DNA from: an uncultured Acidimicrobiales bacterium
Lineage (GTDB): Bacteria > Actinomycetota > Acidimicrobiia > Acidimicrobiales > SZUA-35
Assembly: GCA_937922805.1 (NCBI GenBank)
Contig: CALAJV010000013.1
Location: 21,077 to 85,076, forward strand
Direction of reading: 5' to 3'
DNA length: 64,000 nucleotides
The position numbers and the translations under genes were made by a program. Positions 24,741 to 32,320 of this stretch are shown one piece after another. How positions within the stretch are numbered: the stretch's first letter is position 1; every line of letters begins with the position of its first letter. The notes beneath the pieces were generated by a model. The model was not told the DNA's origin and made no database searches. It saw nothing but the letters and a program-made list of their open reading frames with translations.

Positions 24741-24897
24741 AGATTTTGGTTCAGCGCGAGCCATAATGCTCGAACGCCAGCGTTCGTTTGTGTAAGGTCC
24801 CACCCTCCATGCTTACCGTTCGGAAGCTACCTTTCGAACCGTCTGTTGCTATCCACACCCGCTAGCCGGTAGTTCCGTTCCATGGTTTCCAAAAAAG

Positions 24898-25443
24898 TTA
24901 GAGAAAGTCGATAATTTGTCGCAGGTCGCTTAAACCAATCTCGGCAGTAGCCAGATCAAGCTCATACTGCACGACCTGCTTTTCGAACTCGACGACCAAG
25001 TCTCGGTCTCCGGCCCGCTGTGCGACTCCGGCCGCTCGACGATAAACGACAATCGCCTCCAGTGCTTGGTCTCGGTCGTGAGACAAGATTTCTGTACTCC
25101 GGTAAGCCCGGTCGGTCGATGTTTGTTTTGGCGCCGAGTCGTACCAAACCTGAATTGCTTCGTCCTGGATCTCGTGTTTCGAGATCATGGCCGAAATCAG
25201 TTGTTGGATCTCCGCCAATGCGGTCACCGCTTGTTGATGGCTCGGTAGCGTTCGAAGTTTCGATTCTTGTATTGCTACCAGGCGACGACCGCCGGCGGTT
25301 CCGTCGTTGCCGGGTTGTGACTCATCGGGAACTGACCGGCTGTCTTGGCAGATTGGCGTTACTGAAGCGATCTTCTCCGGCTGTCTCGGCGGCTCATAGC
25401 TATGGCCAAAGAGCCCCGACTGGCCACACCGATCCATCGTCAT
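24898..25443 (-). CDS. Hypothetical protein with C-terminal coiled helices
   Basis: No family is recognised. From ATG 25443 the product is 181 residues; a longer frame from TTG 25503 adds 20 residues with a CGGCH motif, so a Cys-rich N-terminus cannot be excluded. Residues 1-70 are polar with two Cys and a Pro-rich part. From about residue 70 the sequence becomes a long helical region with heptad-like spacing (AVTALAEIQQLISAMISKHE, then ALEAIVVYRRAAGVAQRAGD and FEKQVVQYELDLATAEIGL), resembling a coiled coil or helical bundle. There is no signal peptide. It lies between the palindromic region and the 398-aa repeat protein, all on the minus strand. Confidence 0.45.
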   Translation of the reverse strand: MTMDRCGQSGLFGHSYEPPRQPEKIASVTPICQDSRSVPDESQPGNDGTAGGRRLVAIQESKLRTLPSHQQAVTALAEIQQLISAMISKHEIQDEAIQVWYDSAPKQTSTDRAYRSTEILSHDRDQALEAIVVYRRAAGVAQRAGDRDLVVEFEKQVVQYELDLATAEIGLSDLRQIIDFL

Positions 25444-25663
25444 GTGACAACCGCCACAATTGCGTTTTCGCTGCACATTCTTACCATGTGATGCACTCCC
25501 CAACCCCCTGCAACCGCTGAAATTAGCCGGTGTTCCATCTGGTTAGTCGACACACCCATCAGCCGGTTATTTGGTTCCCAAAACAACTGACTTTTTTGAC
25601 CGGCAGCCCTGGGAGGCAATTGGTCGGGTAATTACCTATGCAGGACCGCCGAGATCTTCAGAA

Positions 25664-26860
25664 CTAGTCGATACTCACTTGCGAGAATTCGCCGTCGATA
25701 TACCGCTCTAAGAACGAGTCAGCCTTGAGCATCAAATCACACTCATTCAGATTTCTGGTTAGGTGAGGAAGGCAATATTCATTGCCATCTTCATTAAGCA
25801 AAGGGACTGTCACCCCATCACGAATAATCGAACTATCGTTCGGGTCTTCGAATTGAGCAATATCGTCGCTAGCTATAAAGATGAACGACGGCCCCTTTGA
25901 CGGCTCTAAATCGCAGGTGTTAAAGCTGTTGGTTTGGATGCAATTCTCGTTACCGGCGCTATCAAACAGCGGCACGTGGATGCCGCCTTGAGTGGCAGAA
26001 TCGTTGTTAGGGATTGCAACCGATTGGGGCCCTTCGAACTCTCCTTGTGGCGAGGTTTGAGAAATAGCGTCACCGGTGATCGGGTCGACTTCTGATAGCC
26101 GACCTAAGCCACGCACCTGATCGTAACGTTCCCCATCAGGACACTCGAAGATCCCGTAACTGACTTCACCACAATCCAATACGTCGACTCCGTCGATCCA
26201 ACAACCTTCGTTGGTCAGTGGGTTCACTCCCCACGCTGGTAGTTCGCCACCTTCGTCGGTGCATTGATCGGTTGCTCGATTGGCGACGTCTAGGTCGACC
26301 GCCAAGGAACTTGGCGTAGAATCTTCGTTCGACTTTTGCGGTGACAGTGGCATCTCTTTAGCAACGCTGCTCGACAGCTCTGGCAGTTCGCATCCCTCGT
26401 TAAACGCAGGATTGAAGCCGCGTCGATCACCGTCGCCATCATCGCGGCAGAGTTCTGCTGGGTTGGTTCCTGGGATTAGACAACCATGGTTTGTTTCAAG
26501 GTTGACTCCCCAACCGTCGCCATCTCCTTCATCAACACAAAGTGTCGTGGGTGTTTCGGCATCGGATGGTGCCATCGCTCCAAGGGTGGCAAGGCCGCTA
26601 ATACCGGCGGCGGCAGCAGCCGTAATCGCCACTTTGCGACCTCGCCCGGTTCGGGCTGGTGGGCAGGTGGTGTTCCCCTCTGCGACGTAACGGGCAAAGT
26701 GGAGCTCTGCATCGCTAGCTAAGTCAGCTTCAATTACAACAGCGTTCGAAGGGGCGAATTCGTCATCGGCGTCGCCGTGCTGCGGTGCTGAGTTCTCGGC
26801 GAGGTCCTTGCGAGCCCGCTCTTGACCCGACACGAGATCGGTCCAGGTCTGTGAATACAT
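25664..26860 (-). CDS. Membrane-anchored protein with Cys-bracketed GDGD repeats and GNExC repeats
   Basis: ATG 26860 has an AGGAG SD sequence 6-7 nt upstream. The 398-residue protein has a cytoplasmic N-terminus, one hydrophobic segment at about 77-96 and an outer part with two repeat families. Repeats at C108-C127, C138-C157 and C200-C220 share C-x-D-x-G-D-G-D-x-x-G-x-N-x-x-x-N-x-G-C (the third has a changed acidic core). They resemble DxDGDGWGW-type Ca-binding/disulfide motifs of marine carbohydrate-active enzymes. Two later about 35-residue units share VPL-x4-GNE-x-C and N-x-CDL. All suggest a calcium-dependent, disulfide-stabilised extracellular stalk or ligand-binding module. No complete family is recognised. 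It is divergent from the SRPBCC gene. Confidence 0.6.
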   Translation of the reverse strand: MYSQTWTDLVSGQERARKDLAENSAPQHGDADDEFAPSNAVVIEADLASDAELHFARYVAEGNTTCPPARTGRGRKVAITAAAAAGISGLATLGAMAPSDAETPTTLCVDEGDGDGWGVNLETNHGCLIPGTNPAELCRDDGDGDRRGFNPAFNEGCELPELSSSVAKEMPLSPQKSNEDSTPSSLAVDLDVANRATDQCTDEGGELPAWGVNPLTNEGCWIDGVDVLDCGEVSYGIFECPDGERYDQVRGLGRLSEVDPITGDAISQTSPQGEFEGPQSVAIPNNDSATQGGIHVPLFDSAGNENCIQTNSFNTCDLEPSKGPSFIFIASDDIAQFEDPNDSSIIRDGVTVPLLNEDGNEYCLPHLTRNLNECDLMLKADSFLERYIDGEFSQVSID

Positions 26861-26986
26861 TAGTTACTCCTGTGGATACTTGTTAACCACTTAGTCGCTT
26901 GGGCCCCTCGGACCGGGGGACAGAAACGAACCGAAGCAACATTGCCGATTCTGCCGCCGTTCCACGTCTATGCGAGACTCGGACCT

Positions 26987-27484
26987 ATGGCTCGGGTAGA
27001 AGCAAAGGTCGTTGTTCCAGTCGCCGCTGACATCGCGTTTGCTGTTTCACAAACGTCGGGTGAAATCCGCTACCGGTGGGACACGTTTGTAAAATCGCAA
27101 CGTCACCTTGATGGTGCTCAGACGGCGGCCAAAGGAGTTCGAACCGAAACAATCTCGAAGCACCGTATTCGAATGGTTTCAGAATACGCATCGTTCAAAC
27201 CTCCAAAACAAGTCGGCATGAGGATGGTTGAGGGCCCATGGTTCTTCGACAAATTCGGCGGGGGCTGGATTTTCGATGATTTGGGCGACGGGACGACTGA
27301 GGCAACTTGGCGGTATACCTTCTCAATCAAACCGCGATGGCTAGCACCCCTAGCCGACCGAATCGGAAGAGTTGTTCTTGGCCGAGACATTGAGAAACGA
27401 ATCGCCGGGTTCGCAGCCGGATGCGAGGATGAAGTTGTGGTGGCAGCGGCAATCGCCGCGGTAGCCAAGTGGGAGAAAAGCTAA
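26987..27484 (+). CDS. SRPBCC (START-like) ligand-binding family protein
   Basis: The 165-residue product from ATG 26987 has the SRPBCC/polyketide-cyclase pattern: an N-terminal VEAKVVVPVAADIAFAVSQT strand-helix, a central VGMRMVEGPWFFDKFGGGWIFDDLGDGTTEATWRYTFSIKPRW strand meander and a long C-terminal helix. Such proteins form a helix-grip cavity that holds lipids, polyketides or other hydrophobic ligands. The 15 extra residues of the longer frame show no homology-like pattern, and GAGACT lies 7 nt before this ATG as a possible -10 box. The specific ligand is unknown. A 17-bp tandem duplication lies just downstream. Confidence 0.7.
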   Translation: MARVEAKVVVPVAADIAFAVSQTSGEIRYRWDTFVKSQRHLDGAQTAAKGVRTETISKHRIRMVSEYASFKPPKQVGMRMVEGPWFFDKFGGGWIFDDLGDGTTEATWRYTFSIKPRWLAPLADRIGRVVLGRDIEKRIAGFAAGCEDEVVVAAAIAAVAKWEKS

Positions 27485-27485
27485 G

Positions 27486-27519
27486 CAGGCCAGATCCACA
27501 ATCAGGCCAGATCCACAAC
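27486..27519 (+). repeat. 17-bp tandem duplication
   Basis: CAGGCCAGATCCACAA plus one base occurs twice head to tail (27486-27502 and 27503-27519) with only the last base differing. It lies between the SRPBCC stop codon and the serine dehydratase gene and looks like a recent slippage event. Confidence 0.85.
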
Positions 27520-27591
27520 ACAATGTGGCAGCGGTGAAGCAATGCGTCGACGGATCTGGTATCGGCGAGCCTGATATGAGACTCTGGTCGA

Positions 27592-29181
27592 ATGGCCAAT
27601 GGCGTCTTACCCTCAATTTTTAATGATGTGATCGGGCCAGTCATGCGAGGCCCATCGAGTTCCCACTCGGCTGCTTCAGTCCGGATCGGGCTCTTACTTC
27701 ACGACCTTTGCGGCGGACGCCCCGACCGGGTCGCAATTGTCTATGACACACAGGGTTCGTTGGCCACCACTCACCAAAGCCAAGGAACCGACATGGGCTT
27801 GTACGGCGGTTTGCTCGGCATGGCAGCCGACGACGCACAGCTACCGCACGCGCCGGAGATGATTCGATCAGCTGGCACCGTAATCGAAATAGAAAAGACG
27901 CGCCTCGATGACAATCACCCGAACACATACCGAATAGAACTAGCAACCGGAACCGGCGAGCGAGAACAAGTCCATCAGGTTGTTGCTTTATCAACTGGCG
28001 GCGGGATGATCGAAATTATTGAAATCGACCGAACCCCTGTTTCTTTGTTCGGAGATGCCGAAACCACTCTGGCTTGGTGCACCGACGGTGCAGTGGCCAA
28101 TAACTGTGCCGCCGCTCTATCAGACCGAGAAGGGATCGTTAGCGTTCACGTTGTCGGCGACCGCCCATACGCTCTCGTTATTCGAAGCGAGAAACGCCTA
28201 GATCAAACCACACTGGTCAAGCTAGGTGTTACTGATTCCGCCTTTTATGCTGTCCATCAACTACGCCGAGTCCTGCCAATTCCTACCAGCCAAGCAACGT
28301 CGGTTCCGTTCAATCACGCCAGCGAGATGCCTCGACCGAGTGAGCTAGTAATGAAGCCGCTTTCTGATTGGGCTATCGAGTATGAGACAGCCAGAAGCGG
28401 GTTCGCACCCGAGGAGGTTCTAACCTACGCCAGCGACATGATCGGCGTTATGAGGGGATCAATCGACGCTGGCCTGTCGGGCACCGACTACGGGGATCGC
28501 ATTCTCGGCCCTCAAGTTCAGCAATTTCAAAAAAGGCGAGCCGAAGGCAAACTGCTGGACAGTGGCCTGCTGAACGACATGATCGTAAACGTCACCGCGC
28601 TTATGGAAGCGAAGAGCGCAATGGAGGTGATAGTGGCTGCTCCTACCGCCGGTGCCTGCGCCACTTTTCCTGGGGCCCTTGTAGCTGGAATAGATTCGGT
28701 TGGCGCAACCGACGAGGCGGCGGCCCGAGCTTTGCTCACTGGCGGCCTGATCGGTGTTTTTGTGGCCAACCGGTCGAGCTTCGCCGCAGAAGTTGGCGGT
28801 TGCCAGGCCGAGACCGGGGCCGGAGCTGCCATGGCGGCCGCGTCGTTGGTCGAGCTTGGTGGTGGTTCGGCCGACCGATCGTTGTCGGCGGCCAGCCAGT
28901 CGCTACAGAATGTCCTTGGACTAATTTGTGACCCGGTTGCGAACCGAGTTGAGGCACCCTGTCTTGGACGAAACGTGTCCGGGGCAGCCAACGCGCTCAG
29001 TTGCGCCAATATGGCCCTAGCCGGGTACGACCATCTCATCCCATTTGATGAAGTGCTCGACGCTCACCGCCAAGTTAGCGAACTTATGGCCCGCGAACTT
29101 CGCTGCACCGGACTCGGTGGTTTGGCGGTAACGCCGACGGCACAGAAAATCGAATTGAGCCTAAAACCCGGTTCACGCTAG
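27592..29181 (+). CDS. sdaA: L-serine dehydratase, iron-sulfur-dependent, single-chain
   Basis: The enzyme converts L-serine to pyruvate and ammonia using a [4Fe-4S] cluster. The beta-type domain comes first (IFNDVIGPVMRGPSSSHSAA) and the alpha-type domain follows, as in the fused single-polypeptide enzymes. The alpha part contains VIVAAPTAGACATFPGAL and three candidate cluster ligands: C404 in EVGGCQAE, C446 in LICDPV and C457 in EAPCLGRN. Length (529 residues) is normal for fused forms with an ACT-like or linker section between domains. No signal peptide is present. It stands alone, convergent with the next gene across 29 bp. Closely related enzymes for other beta-hydroxy amino acids cannot be excluded. 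Confidence 0.9.
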   Translation: MANGVLPSIFNDVIGPVMRGPSSSHSAASVRIGLLLHDLCGGRPDRVAIVYDTQGSLATTHQSQGTDMGLYGGLLGMAADDAQLPHAPEMIRSAGTVIEIEKTRLDDNHPNTYRIELATGTGEREQVHQVVALSTGGGMIEIIEIDRTPVSLFGDAETTLAWCTDGAVANNCAAALSDREGIVSVHVVGDRPYALVIRSEKRLDQTTLVKLGVTDSAFYAVHQLRRVLPIPTSQATSVPFNHASEMPRPSELVMKPLSDWAIEYETARSGFAPEEVLTYASDMIGVMRGSIDAGLSGTDYGDRILGPQVQQFQKRRAEGKLLDSGLLNDMIVNVTALMEAKSAMEVIVAAPTAGACATFPGALVAGIDSVGATDEAAARALLTGGLIGVFVANRSSFAAEVGGCQAETGAGAAMAAASLVELGGGSADRSLSAASQSLQNVLGLICDPVANRVEAPCLGRNVSGAANALSCANMALAGYDHLIPFDEVLDAHRQVSELMARELRCTGLGGLAVTPTAQKIELSLKPGSR

Positions 29182-29210
29182 CCCAGCCATGGTGTGTGGC
29201 CGGACTGGCA

Positions 29211-31931
29211 TCATGTCGGGGACCGAGGTTCGACCTTTTCGACGTCAGCCGCAGAGTTGATTTGAGTACCGGCACCATCTGGCATATCTGCCTTACCGTC
29301 CTGGTCGATCAGATCATCGAGGGACGGAGCTGGTGGTTGGGTAGCAGCTTCGGGCTGTGGAGTTGTTGGTGGGCTTGGCGGCATAGCGGGCCCATCTGGT
29401 TTCTTGGATTCGCCAACGACGTCATCGTCAGAAGAAGCATCTTCTCCGATCGTCACTGGCAGCAACGTCTTCATCTCCTCCTGGCTGCCAGCTACTTCGA
29501 TCGCATTAGCTTCAGTTGACGGTGAGTCAACGCCGGGCACTGGTTCAATCGGTGCAACTTGTGTTGCCTCAACCGACAGCGGCCCGGTAGTAGGAAACGG
29601 GCCGGTAGGTGCTGAGCCGGGAGGAGCGGGCGGCATAGGAGGCATTGCCGGTTGAGCATTCTTGGGGTTCGACCCAGGCATGTCGGATTCCGGTGGCACC
29701 GGTGTCCCAAATGGAGTTTGAGGCATCGGCGGAGAACTCGCAGTTGACGTAGAGGAATCAGGCATCGGGGGGTCGGCTGCAACTGCCGCAGGGGTTGCCG
29801 GGTCGGCAGATGGTGGTGTCGACAACTCCGTTACCGCTCCATCGGCCGCTAAAGCCGGAGGCATACCCGGACTCACCGGAGCCGGAGGCATACCTGGTTG
29901 GCTAGAAGATGTGGCGGGCGTCGGGGGGACAGTCTCGTCGGATAACGGCACAGTGGTAGCCGCCGGTGTGGGTGTTTCGGACATCGAGTCAGGTGCGTCG
30001 GGCAGCGGCGCTGTTGCTGCCCAAGGTGCTCCCGACTCAGGAGGCAGAACTTGCCCGCTGGCTAATGGCGATGTCGGAGTTGGTGGTGTTGGTGGAAATT
30101 CAGGCGAAGGTGCCATAGGAGGCGAATTGGCTGCACTGGTTGGGATCGTGTCAACCGTTTTTCGTCCGGTAAGTTTTTTGCCGAAGAAGATTCCCGCGAC
30201 AGCTAACCCGATCAAAGCTAGTAGCCCGAGCCCAACTAGAAGAACAGTCCCGAGTAAACTCCCGCTCAATTCTGCATCCCGGTCGGCCACATTGTTTCGA
30301 GCGACTTGAATGTCATCGACGGTCTGGGCATTGTCCCACTCTTGGCCGAGAGGTACTGAGGTGTCCTCTCCTTGTTCTTCGGCCTTGGCGATGACAAGAT
30401 CTCGCTCGTCCAATACCGATGAGGCCTCAACCATCAAGGCGTCGGCGTCACTGAAGTTCCAGTTAGTCATTGCCGTTCGAATACCTAGTGGAACTGAGCC
30501 GGCGCGACGTTCGATCTCTTCGTATCTGGCCACAGATTCGTTTCGAACCCGAAGCTCGCCAATCTCCTGATCATCCAAGAGGTACTTTTCGAACAACTCT
30601 GGAGCGCCCGTTGCTCCACCCCGTCGTTCAACCAGATCCAAGAATCGCCGCCAGTCGTTCTCAATTGTTGCCACCGGTTCAGCGTCAGCAGAACCGACGT
30701 AGGCGGTCTCGTTACTTCTGGCCATTCCGATGGTTGCGCCCAGAGCGTCGTGACCTATTTCGTTGCTAATCTCTCGCATGAACCAAAAGGCTTGGGCGTC
30801 GTCAAACGATTGTGCCGTTGGCGGATTGCCAGGACTCGCCGGCCGCCTGCCTGACGCTCGTAATGCTTCGGCTCCAAGATCGATAGCCAGTCCGGTGTTT
30901 ATTTCGTCGCCGCTAAACGGCCCAGTTGCCACCCACTGTCGAGCCAGCGTCGCCGCAATACTGGTCTCGTTGAAATCGCGGGGAATTTCGACGCTTGTCA
31001 ACGGTCCGGATTGTCCCCACTCGTCGAACCGAGCGTCACCAGTTTGCTGAAATGAAGCGGCTTGGATCGGTGAATCTTCTCCGGTTAGCGATTCCAATTC
31101 AGCCATGACGTCGGAAATTAGCGTGCTGGTGTCTTCGCTCCATTGGCTGTCATCGGGGGGACTGACAACTTCGATCATTGGATAGGACTCGACCTTGGCT
31201 CGATCGAGGCCGTTCTCATCCGACCCGCTCCAGTCCATGAAAATGAGATCGGTGAACTGGCCGGTCTCTTCGCTCTCGGTGAACTCGTATCGTTGACGAC
31301 CCGCTTCGCTCGTCGACTTTGAGAAATCAAGATTTCGGGGCGAAGACAAGTCGAATGAGGCCGGGGCAGTTACTAGCAGCTGGACATTTTCGAAGTTGCA
31401 GCAGACGATGATAGAAAGATCGATGTAGGCGGCGTTTATTCGCCGCTTGCTGTCTTGATCGTCTGGGGCATACGAGGGAAGCGAATAGGCAATGTCGACT
31501 ACTCGTGTTTGTCCGTAGTTCAAGTTCGTCGGATACTGAACCGACAGAATGTCGATCCCGACTTCTTTAACTGACTCCTCGACCGAATACTCGAGATCGT
31601 CGCCGTTGGATTTGATGGAGAGATTTTCTGCGTCGGTCGGCACCCAAACGGTCTGACCAGTCCAAAAGTATCGAGTGATTGTGGTCCGCCCACGAGTCGA
31701 ACCTTTGACGTTTGCCACCGTGATCGATTCGGCTACATCGACTTTTCCACCATTAGCATCGATGTCGTAGGTGGCGTCCAAGCTGACGATCCGCTGGTCA
31801 GTCTCAGCTTCGTTATCTTGGCCTTGCGCTGGGTTGGCGAAACCCACAGTCAAACAGAACGAGAGCGCCAGGCTCAGTCCAACGATAAAGGCGACGAATC
31901 GCTCTGTTCGAAGACCTAATCCTGTCCTCAT
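29211..31931 (-). CDS. Exported membrane protein resembling a catalytically dead M1 peptidase, with Pro-rich tail
   Basis: ATG 31931 is chosen because it begins a clear signal peptide (hydrophobic core FVAFIVGLSLALSFCLTVGF, cleavage near AQG-Q at 37) and has a GAAGGGC SD-like sequence; the 61-residue longer frame has neither. The ectodomain of about 510 residues starts with beta-rich sequence. At about 325-358 a segment ATLARQW...NTGLAIDL lies where M1 peptidases have HELAHQW...NEGFASY, so the fold may be M1-like with all three zinc ligands lost. One transmembrane helix at about 555-585 is followed by a cytoplasmic tail of about 320 residues extremely rich in Pro, Ala, Thr and Met. Function is unknown; the tail could be a protein-interaction platform. 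Confidence 0.55.
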   Translation of the reverse strand: MRTGLGLRTERFVAFIVGLSLALSFCLTVGFANPAQGQDNEAETDQRIVSLDATYDIDANGGKVDVAESITVANVKGSTRGRTTITRYFWTGQTVWVPTDAENLSIKSNGDDLEYSVEESVKEVGIDILSVQYPTNLNYGQTRVVDIAYSLPSYAPDDQDSKRRINAAYIDLSIIVCCNFENVQLLVTAPASFDLSSPRNLDFSKSTSEAGRQRYEFTESEETGQFTDLIFMDWSGSDENGLDRAKVESYPMIEVVSPPDDSQWSEDTSTLISDVMAELESLTGEDSPIQAASFQQTGDARFDEWGQSGPLTSVEIPRDFNETSIAATLARQWVATGPFSGDEINTGLAIDLGAEALRASGRRPASPGNPPTAQSFDDAQAFWFMREISNEIGHDALGATIGMARSNETAYVGSADAEPVATIENDWRRFLDLVERRGGATGAPELFEKYLLDDQEIGELRVRNESVARYEEIERRAGSVPLGIRTAMTNWNFSDADALMVEASSVLDERDLVIAKAEEQGEDTSVPLGQEWDNAQTVDDIQVARNNVADRDAELSGSLLGTVLLVGLGLLALIGLAVAGIFFGKKLTGRKTVDTIPTSAANSPPMAPSPEFPPTPPTPTSPLASGQVLPPESGAPWAATAPLPDAPDSMSETPTPAATTVPLSDETVPPTPATSSSQPGMPPAPVSPGMPPALAADGAVTELSTPPSADPATPAAVAADPPMPDSSTSTASSPPMPQTPFGTPVPPESDMPGSNPKNAQPAMPPMPPAPPGSAPTGPFPTTGPLSVEATQVAPIEPVPGVDSPSTEANAIEVAGSQEEMKTLLPVTIGEDASSDDDVVGESKKPDGPAMPPSPPTTPQPEAATQPPAPSLDDLIDQDGKADMPDGAGTQINSAADVEKVEPRSPT

Positions 31932-32196
31932 TTTGTGGTGCCCTTCCAATAACTCGTCGGACCTGGTTTGTTCCACCCGATCGACAGAAAGACGACGCCC
32001 ACACCGTCGCGCTCTCGCCCTCGCAAAAACTATATCCGAGATATCTAACCGAAACTGGGCGAGGGACCGGGGAGAAGTCCCCATAGCAGGCAGATACGGC
32101 AATTGGCCTCTCACTCAGTTTGAGATCGAACCCTTCTTTGTCAAGCGTAGTGGCTGATGCCTCTGTGCATCGGCTATCTTTAGTCCATCACCAAAT

Positions 32197-32267
32197 GCGG
32201 GTGTAGCTCAATGGTAGAGCGCTAGCTTCCCAAGCTAGACACGCGAGTTCGATTCTCGTCACCCGCT
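32197..32267 (+). tRNA. tRNA-Gly (anticodon CCC)
   Basis: The 71-nt sequence forms a complete cloverleaf. The acceptor stem GCGGGTG pairs with CACCCGC, the D arm is GCTC/GAGC, and the anticodon stem CTAGC/GCTAG encloses TTCCCAA with anticodon CCC. The T arm is GCGAG/CTCGT with one G-T pair and loop TTCGATT. Discriminator is T, usual for bacterial tRNA-Gly, and CCA is not encoded. Confidence 0.95.
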
Positions 32268-32320
32268 CAAACCCTGGTTGTATGCGAATATGGACTGGCG
32301 ATGTATGGCGGTGCGGAGCC

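Larger units (their letters stand above)
24464..24897. other. Non-coding 434-bp region upstream of the DUF11-DUF2236-cyclase operon
   Basis: The region holds the operon's leader and promoter and no convincing gene. It contains a small hairpin (GCGGGA at 24567-24572 with TCCCGC at 24577-24582) and two near-identical 56-bp palindromes listed separately. Frames that run through the palindromes are repeats of each other and lack start signals. Confidence 0.6.
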
